Assembly (NCBI GenBank): GCA_002371705.1
Contig: DFGI01000032.1
Coordinates: 1-49,723, forward strand
Length of the DNA: 49,723 nt
Origin: Bacteroidales bacterium UBA3754
GTDB lineage: Bacteria > Bacteroidota > Bacteroidia > Bacteroidales > UBA1715
Reading direction: 5' to 3'
Shown: piece by piece, positions 43,006-49,723 of the stretch
How positions within the stretch are numbered: the first letter of the stretch is position 1
How the letters are laid out: the number at the start of each line of letters is the position of its first letter
The notes under the pieces: generated by a model
Told to the model about the DNA's origin: nothing
The model's input: only the letters and a program-made list of their open reading frames with translations
Databases searched by the model: none
Position numbers and translations under genes: made by a program

Positions 43006-43023
43006 CATCAAAATACTGTGAAA

Positions 43024-43200
43024 ATGAACAAACAACTTAGAAAATCATCCGATAGGAAAATCGCGGGCGTGGCTGGCGGTGTAGCGGAATATTTAGATAT
43101 CGACCCAACAATAATCCGTATTATTTGGCTTTGTGCCGCTTTATTTGCAGGCACGGGTGCTATTGCGTACCTTATTTGTTGGATTTTAATGCCAGAATAA
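43024..43200 (+). CDS. PspC-domain membrane protein
   Basis: This 58-residue protein consists of one PspC domain: K-I-A-G-V-A-G-G-V-A-E-Y-L-D-I-D-P-T-I-I-R followed by one or two hydrophobic helices. The domain is found in phage-shock protein C and many small envelope-stress proteins. ATG at 43024 is chosen over TTG at 43003 because a -7-like box overlaps the latter. The stop is followed directly by the cinA ATG, so the two are translated together. Confidence 0.85.
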   Translation: MNKQLRKSSDRKIAGVAGGVAEYLDIDPTIIRIIWLCAALFAGTGAIAYLICWILMPE

Positions 43201-44457
43201 ATGAAAATTGCTTTATTGAGTATTGGCGATGAATTGCTGATTGGCAAGACCGTCAACACAAACGCGTCGTGGCTTGGCGAACATTTGTCAACCATCGGGT
43301 TCGACATTCATTGTGTGGAAACGATTTCCGACAATCGTGAACAGATTATTTCGTCGCTCAACCGATTGATTCCCGAAAACAATGCGGTAATCATCACTGG
43401 CGGACTTGGTCCGACCAACGACGACATAACCAAACACGTGTTGTGCGAATTGTTCAACACCGAGTTGGAATTTAACCAGCAGGCATACGACGGCATGGCG
43501 AAATATGTGCTTGCACGCAATCAGGAAATCAATGAGAATAACAAGACGCAGGCACAGTTTCCAAAAGCCGCAAAACTGATTCCGAATCCTTGTGGAACGG
43601 CTTCGGGAATGTGGTTCGAGAAGAACGGCACCGTGGTGATTTCGCTTCCGGGCGTGCCTCACGAAATGAAGGCAATTATGACGGAATCGGGTATTCCTTG
43701 GCTCAAGGCAAAATTTGAGCTGCCTGCCATCTATCACCGCCACGTGCTTGTTTCCAACATTACAGAATCGAAATTGGCTGAAACTATTGCCGATTGGGAA
43801 GCACATTTGCCGCCACAAATCCATTTGGCGTATCTGCCTTCGCCAGGGTATGTGAAATTGCGTATGACCTGCACGGCGGGCAACGAAGCGGAAGCACACC
43901 GTTTGGTGGAAAACGAAGAGCAAAAACTTCGTGCAATCATCAACCCGTTCATTTGGGGCTTCGACGACGACACGATTGAATCTGTCGTGGGAAAATTGCT
44001 CACAAAATATGGTGAAACAGTCTCTACTGCGGAGAGTTGCACAGGTGGAAACATTTCCAGAATGATAACCAGCATTTCGGGCAGTTCGGCATATTACTAC
44101 GGAAGCATTATTTCGTATGATAATTCCGTAAAAATCAATCAGTTGAACGTAAATCCAAACGATATAGAACGTGTTGGCGTGGTGAGCGAGGAAGTGGTGA
44201 AGACAATGGCTTCGGAAGTACGGAAGAAAATCGGCACGACATACGGAATCGCCACATCGGGCATAGCTGGCCCAACAGGCGGAACGGCTGAAAAACCAGT
44301 GGGAACAATCTGGATTGCCGTCGCTTCGGAGCAAAACATTGTGACACAGAAGTTTATGCTTGGGAAAGAACGAGATACAAATATCGAAAAAGCAACGGTG
44401 TATGCCTTGAGAATGTTGCAGCAACTCATTCTAAATGAACACAATGCAACAATATAA
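43201..44457 (+). CDS. cinA: CinA-family protein with nicotinamide-nucleotide amidase domain
   Basis: This 418-residue cytoplasmic protein has an N-terminal MoCF-like domain (about 1-170, with L-S-I-G-D-E-L-L-I-G-K-T-V-N-T-N and T-G-G-L-G-P-T-N-D-D). The C-terminal PncC amidase domain (about 255-415) shows T-A-E-S-C-T-G-G and A-T-S-G-I-A-G-P-T-G-G. The full two-domain CinA hydrolyses NMN to NaMN plus ammonia in pyridine nucleotide salvage, and has been linked to ADP-ribose cleavage. It follows the PspC gene without gap and overlaps the phosphatase gene by 23 nt. Confidence 0.94.
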   Translation: MKIALLSIGDELLIGKTVNTNASWLGEHLSTIGFDIHCVETISDNREQIISSLNRLIPENNAVIITGGLGPTNDDITKHVLCELFNTELEFNQQAYDGMAKYVLARNQEINENNKTQAQFPKAAKLIPNPCGTASGMWFEKNGTVVISLPGVPHEMKAIMTESGIPWLKAKFELPAIYHRHVLVSNITESKLAETIADWEAHLPPQIHLAYLPSPGYVKLRMTCTAGNEAEAHRLVENEEQKLRAIINPFIWGFDDDTIESVVGKLLTKYGETVSTAESCTGGNISRMITSISGSSAYYYGSIISYDNSVKINQLNVNPNDIERVGVVSEEVVKTMASEVRKKIGTTYGIATSGIAGPTGGTAEKPVGTIWIAVASEQNIVTQKFMLGKERDTNIEKATVYALRMLQQLILNEHNATI

Positions 44458-44923
44458 GACTAAAATACTGTTCGTCTGTTTGGGCAACATTTGTCGTTCG
44501 CCGTTGGCGGAGACAATTATGTGTGATTTGGTTGAAAAACAGAATCTTACAGACAAATACGAAATTGATTCCGCAGGCATTCTTGACTATCACGAAGGAG
44601 AAAAAGCGGATTACAGAATGCGTTGCCACGCAAGTTTTCGTGGTTACGACATCACTCATTTGTCGCGTCCTGTACAAAAGTCCGATTTTGAGAAATTTGA
44701 CCTGATTTTTGGCATGGACGAACAAAATATCCGTGATTTGCAATCAATTGCACAAACCGACGAACAACGGCAGAAAATCCGTCGTTTGGTTGACTATTGT
44801 GGCGAATTTAACCGTCCGACCATTCCCGATCCATATTACGGCGGCGACGATGGATTTCGGTTAGTGATTGATATGCTTGAAGTTGCGTGCAAAAATCTTC
44901 TGAACGAATTGGAATCAAAATGA
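44435..44923 (+). CDS. Low-molecular-weight protein-tyrosine phosphatase
   Basis: This 162-residue enzyme has the N-terminal P-loop C-L-G-N-I-C-R-S, the CX5R active site of the LMW-PTP family. The general-acid loop D-P-Y-Y-G-G is near residue 131. It removes phosphate from Tyr in proteins or acts on arsenate-like substrates; the former is more likely. The start is either ATG at 44435 or 44444. The reading frame overlaps cinA, and its TGA overlaps the ATG of the next gene (ATGA), so translation is coupled. Confidence 0.9.
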   Translation: MNTMQQYKTKILFVCLGNICRSPLAETIMCDLVEKQNLTDKYEIDSAGILDYHEGEKADYRMRCHASFRGYDITHLSRPVQKSDFEKFDLIFGMDEQNIRDLQSIAQTDEQRQKIRRLVDYCGEFNRPTIPDPYYGGDDGFRLVIDMLEVACKNLLNELESK

Positions 44924-45879
44924 AGCTCTCAGAAATAGATTTTTTCCCGTATGTGTTTCGTAGAACGAAAAGTGCGTGCGCCACACTTTTCACGTTTATG
45001 ATTCCCATATCCATCATCATCCACGTGATTCAGCTGCTTGGCTGGCTCGAACCAATCAGCAGCGTGCTTGAACCAGTTATGCAGATAGTGGGTTTGCCGG
45101 CACAAATGGCATTGGTATGGCTTACGGCAATGGTAGTGAACATTTACGGAGGTTTCCTTGCATTGTTCGCCATTTATCCGAATATGCCGCCGCTCACAAG
45201 CGCGCAACTCACCGTTTTTTGCGTAATGACGCTGATTGCGCACACATTTCCAATAGAACTGATGGTTTCAAAAAAAACGGGAATCCGCATATCTGTGATG
45301 TTTCTCATCCGCTTTGGTTTTGCGGTTATAGCAGGAATTTTGCTCAATCAATTATATAGTTTATCAAATACCCTGCAAAATCCTATTTCGTTTATGCTTG
45401 CCGCTCCCGAGCACGCCGTTGGTTGGGGCGAATGGGCATTGAACGAATTGAAAAACTACGCTGTAATTACTTGCGTGATATTTTCGTTAGTTTCGCTGTT
45501 GCGAATCTTGGAACTCACAGGCGCAATCACCGTTGTTAATAAATGTATGGCTTCGGCATTGGGTTGGTTACGCATTGGACCAGAAGTACTTACACTCACC
45601 GTTCTTGGCCTTACATTCGGCATAGCCTACGGCGGCGGACTGATGATTGAGGAAACAAAACGTTCGCAACTGCCGCCACGTGACATTTTTTATTCAATGA
45701 CGCTTATGGGCTTGTTTCACAGCATAATAGAAGATACGATTCTTATGCTTTCGATGGGCGGACATTGGACTGGCGTGCTGATTTTCCGTCCAGTTTTCGC
45801 ATTCATTATCACCTACTTAATTGTAGTTTTTACCCAAAACATTCCCGACAAAACCATCACACGCATTTGTATGCGATAA
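44920..45879 (+). CDS. Nucleoside-recognition (Gate)-domain membrane protein
   Basis: This 319-residue polytopic protein begins M-K-L-S-E-I-D-F-F-P-Y-V-F-R-R-T-K-S. The start at 44920 gives the typical ATGA overlap with the phosphatase; an earlier in-frame ATG at 44887 lies inside that gene. It has about eight helices in two similar halves, each with a gate-type helix pair (first half ends near 145, second runs 175-319, with G-I-A-Y-G-G-G-L-M-I-E-E). Such proteins relate to spore-maturation SpmA/SpmB and FeoB gate domains. A transport role is likely, but the substrate is unknown. Confidence 0.78.
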   Translation: MKLSEIDFFPYVFRRTKSACATLFTFMIPISIIIHVIQLLGWLEPISSVLEPVMQIVGLPAQMALVWLTAMVVNIYGGFLALFAIYPNMPPLTSAQLTVFCVMTLIAHTFPIELMVSKKTGIRISVMFLIRFGFAVIAGILLNQLYSLSNTLQNPISFMLAAPEHAVGWGEWALNELKNYAVITCVIFSLVSLLRILELTGAITVVNKCMASALGWLRIGPEVLTLTVLGLTFGIAYGGGLMIEETKRSQLPPRDIFYSMTLMGLFHSIIEDTILMLSMGGHWTGVLIFRPVFAFIITYLIVVFTQNIPDKTITRICMR

Positions 45880-45884
45880 ATTGC

Positions 45885-45892
45885 TACATTTG
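45885..45892 (+). promoter_or_regulatory. Putative -7 box for tex
   Basis: TACATTTG fits TAnnTTTG, 15 nt upstream of the tex ATG. A TTTG at 45866-45869 lies upstream, but at a 15-nt spacing, shorter than usual. Confidence 0.45.
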
Positions 45893-45907
45893 CGCTAAAT
45901 TTTTCAT

Positions 45908-48025
<2,118 letters not shown>

Positions 48026-48245
48026 TTTGCAACCTCTGCTTCAATTCCGCACACCCTACCCTCATTTTTGCAGAAAAATTTTTGCAAAATGAAGACATAG
48101 GACACACAAATTTTATTTATCACTTATTTATTAACAGACGTATTTTCAATGCGAAATTTATTTTTATTTGCTAATGCGTCTTGAAAGAGATTCGAGTTAT
48201 CGAACTGCTTAATTTTCAATTCACAAACTGTAAAAAAATAACGAA
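48026..48245 (+). other. 220-nt intergenic region before dnaE
   Basis: No gene is seen. A weak inverted repeat of CATTTT/TGCA and TGCAAAATG lies about 48060-48093 and may terminate tex. A TTTATTTG string near 48163-48170 is a poor -7 candidate for dnaE. The rest is AT-rich and featureless. Confidence 0.3.
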
Positions 48246-49723
48246 ATGAAATTTACTCATTTACACGTCCATTCGCACTATTCAATTCTTGACGGAATGT
48301 CAAAAGTTCCCGATTTAATTGATAAATGTATGCGCAATGGAATGACTTCAATGGCGCTCACCGACCATGGTAACATGTACGGTATCAAGGATTTAATGGA
48401 TTCGGCAAATAGTTTCAATGGAAAACCGAAGAAAAAAGTTGCCGAATGCGAGGAAAACATAGCGAAAGAAAAAGCAATTATCGCTTCCGACGAAAAAACC
48501 GAGGAAGACAAAGCAAAAGCACGCGAACGTTTGGCGAAACTCGAAGAAGACTTGCCAAAATTGCAGGAAAAAGCGAAGAATTTTGTGCCATTCAAACCTA
48601 TCATCGGCATTGAGACATATTGCGCTCGACGTACGCTCTACGACAAGGACAAGGATTTTAAGGAATTTTCAGCCGAACGTGGCAAAGAAATCATAGTTGA
48701 CCAAAGCGGTTGGCACTTGATTTTGCTCGCCAAAAACAAACAAGGCTACCAAAACCTCTGCAAATTGTCGTCAATCGCATTCACCGAAGGAGAATACAAC
48801 CGTCCGCGTATCGACAAAAACGTGCTAAAACAATACCACGAAGGACTGATTGTATGCTCCGCCTGCCTCGGTGGCGAAATTCCTCAACTGATTTTAGCAG
48901 GGAAAATCGACGAGGCGGAAAAATCAGTTCGTTGGTTCAAAGAAGTGTTCGGCGATGATTACTATATTGAACTTCAACGACATAAAACCGACAAACCTAA
49001 CGCAGCGACAGACACCTACGAGAAACAGATGCTCGTAAACCCGATTCTGATTGAAATCGCACGAAAGACAAACACAAAAATCGTTGCCACCAACGATGTG
49101 CATTTTGTTGAAGAGGAACACGGCGAAGCCCACGACCGCCTGATTTGCATCAGCACTGGCGCAGACTTCGACGACCAACGGCGACTCCATTACACAAAGC
49201 AGGAATGGCTGAAAACGCCCGAGGAAATGGAGGCTATCTTCAGCGATTTGCCTGAGGCTCTGGAAAATACACAGGAAATCGCCGATAAAGTTGAAGTGTA
49301 TTCCATTGATTCCGGACCAATTATGCCAATGTTCGACATTCCAAAGGATTTTGGAACCGTAGAAGAATACAAAAAGAAATTCACGGAAGAGGATTTATTC
49401 AACGAATTCACCCGTAACGAAAAAGGCGAAGTAGTTCTTAGTCAAGAGGATGCCGAGAAAAAAATCAAAAAACTTGGCGGCTACGAAAAACTCTACCGTA
49501 TAAAACTCGAAGCCGATTATCTTGCAAAGCTCACGTGGGAAGGCGCGAAAAAACGCTACGGAGATGTCTTGACCGACGAACAAAAAGAACGCATCATCTT
49601 CGAACTGCACGTAATGAAAACAATGGGTTTCCCCGGCTACTTCCTTATTGTGCAGGACTACATTCGTGGCGCGCGCGAGGAACTTGGCGTAGCGGTTGGT
49701 CCCGGACGTGGTTCGGCGGCTGG
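48246..49723 (+). CDS. dnaE: DNA polymerase III alpha subunit, N-terminal part (runs off right edge)
   Basis: The frame is open for 492 codons from ATG at 48246 to the window edge. It starts F-T-H-L-H-V-H-S-H-Y-S-I-L-D-G, the PHP domain metal-site motif, followed by L-T-D-H-G-N-M-Y-G. The palm-domain motif M-G-F-P-G-Y-F-L-I-V-Q-D-Y-I appears near residue 460, and V-G-P-G-R-G-S-A-A follows, as in replicative DnaE polymerases. The PHP domain carries a Lys/Glu-rich helical insert (about residues 57-118) before F-K-P-I-I-G-I-E. From memory this insert is normal in Bacteroidota DnaE. The rest of the polymerase lies outside the window. Confidence 0.95.
   Translation, partial: MKFTHLHVHSHYSILDGMSKVPDLIDKCMRNGMTSMALTDHGNMYGIKDLMDSANSFNGKPKKKVAECEENIAKEKAIIASDEKTEEDKAKARERLAKLEEDLPKLQEKAKNFVPFKPIIGIETYCARRTLYDKDKDFKEFSAERGKEIIVDQSGWHLILLAKNKQGYQNLCKLSSIAFTEGEYNRPRIDKNVLKQYHEGLIVCSACLGGEIPQLILAGKIDEAEKSVRWFKEVFGDDYYIELQRHKTDKPNAATDTYEKQMLVNPILIEIARKTNTKIVATNDVHFVEEEHGEAHDRLICISTGADFDDQRRLHYTKQEWLKTPEEMEAIFSDLPEALENTQEIADKVEVYSIDSGPIMPMFDIPKDFGTVEEYKKKFTEEDLFNEFTRNEKGEVVLSQEDAEKKIKKLGGYEKLYRIKLEADYLAKLTWEGAKKRYGDVLTDEQKERIIFELHVMKTMGFPGYFLIVQDYIRGAREELGVAVGPGRGSAA

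Noticed and set aside
43288..44424. 378-codon open frame antisense to cinA
   Set aside because: Composition is rich in Cys, His, Arg and Phe with no recognisable domain, while the plus-strand CinA frame is complete and well conserved.

Overview
The window looks like chromosomal DNA of a Bacteroidota species, probably Bacteroidales. The evidence is threefold. Two secreted proteins end in type IX secretion (T9SS) sorting domains. TAnnTTTG (-7-like) promoter boxes recur ahead of transcription units. Several housekeeping proteins have Bacteroidota-type architectures: the short omega-like RNA polymerase subunit, the DnaE PHP domain with a coiled-coil insert, and the C4 zinc-ribbon coiled-coil protein. 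No tRNA, rRNA, CRISPR array, transposase or integrase was seen.

Region 1 (1-17866) is a plant-polysaccharide locus with two divergent transcription units. On the minus strand a 3710-residue T9SS-exported protein (lamin-tail domains, CotH kinase-like domain, 18 tandem Big_2-type Ig domains) lies 16 nt upstream of a GH74-type xyloglucanase that runs off the left edge. On the plus strand a modular GH5-type enzyme with a T9SS domain, a second GH5-type enzyme and a GPH-type sugar:cation symporter overlap one another by 1 nt (TAATG). Together they suggest surface hydrolysis of a hemicellulose (xyloglucan and/or mannan), followed by uptake across the inner membrane. No SusC/SusD pair is visible.

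Region 2 (17867-23975) holds a DASS-type dicarboxylate transporter, an outer-membrane porin-like protein with a carboxypeptidase-regulatory-like N-domain, an AT-rich unrecognised secreted protein on the opposite strand, and beyond it a truncated second copy of the porin 3' end. The two copies encode identical protein except for one completely different loop.

Region 3 (23976-28906, minus strand) holds a ModF-like double ATPase, ArgS, and a PurF-like protein that lacks the glutaminase cysteine.

Region 4 (29140-38309, plus strand) is a dense housekeeping block: a small membrane protein, MutL, a rhomboid protease, a catalytically dead rhomboid, an endonuclease/exonuclease/phosphatase-family protein, a TPR protein, BamD, RNA polymerase omega, and CoaBC. 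CoaBC is split by a frameshift at a run of ten A.

Region 5 (38316-42955, minus strand) holds MnmE, a LysE-type exporter, NadD, the zinc-ribbon protein and a Nif3-like protein. Region 6 (43024-49723, plus strand) holds a PspC-domain protein, CinA, a low-molecular-weight tyrosine phosphatase, a gate-domain membrane protein, Tex, and the start of DnaE, which runs off the right edge.
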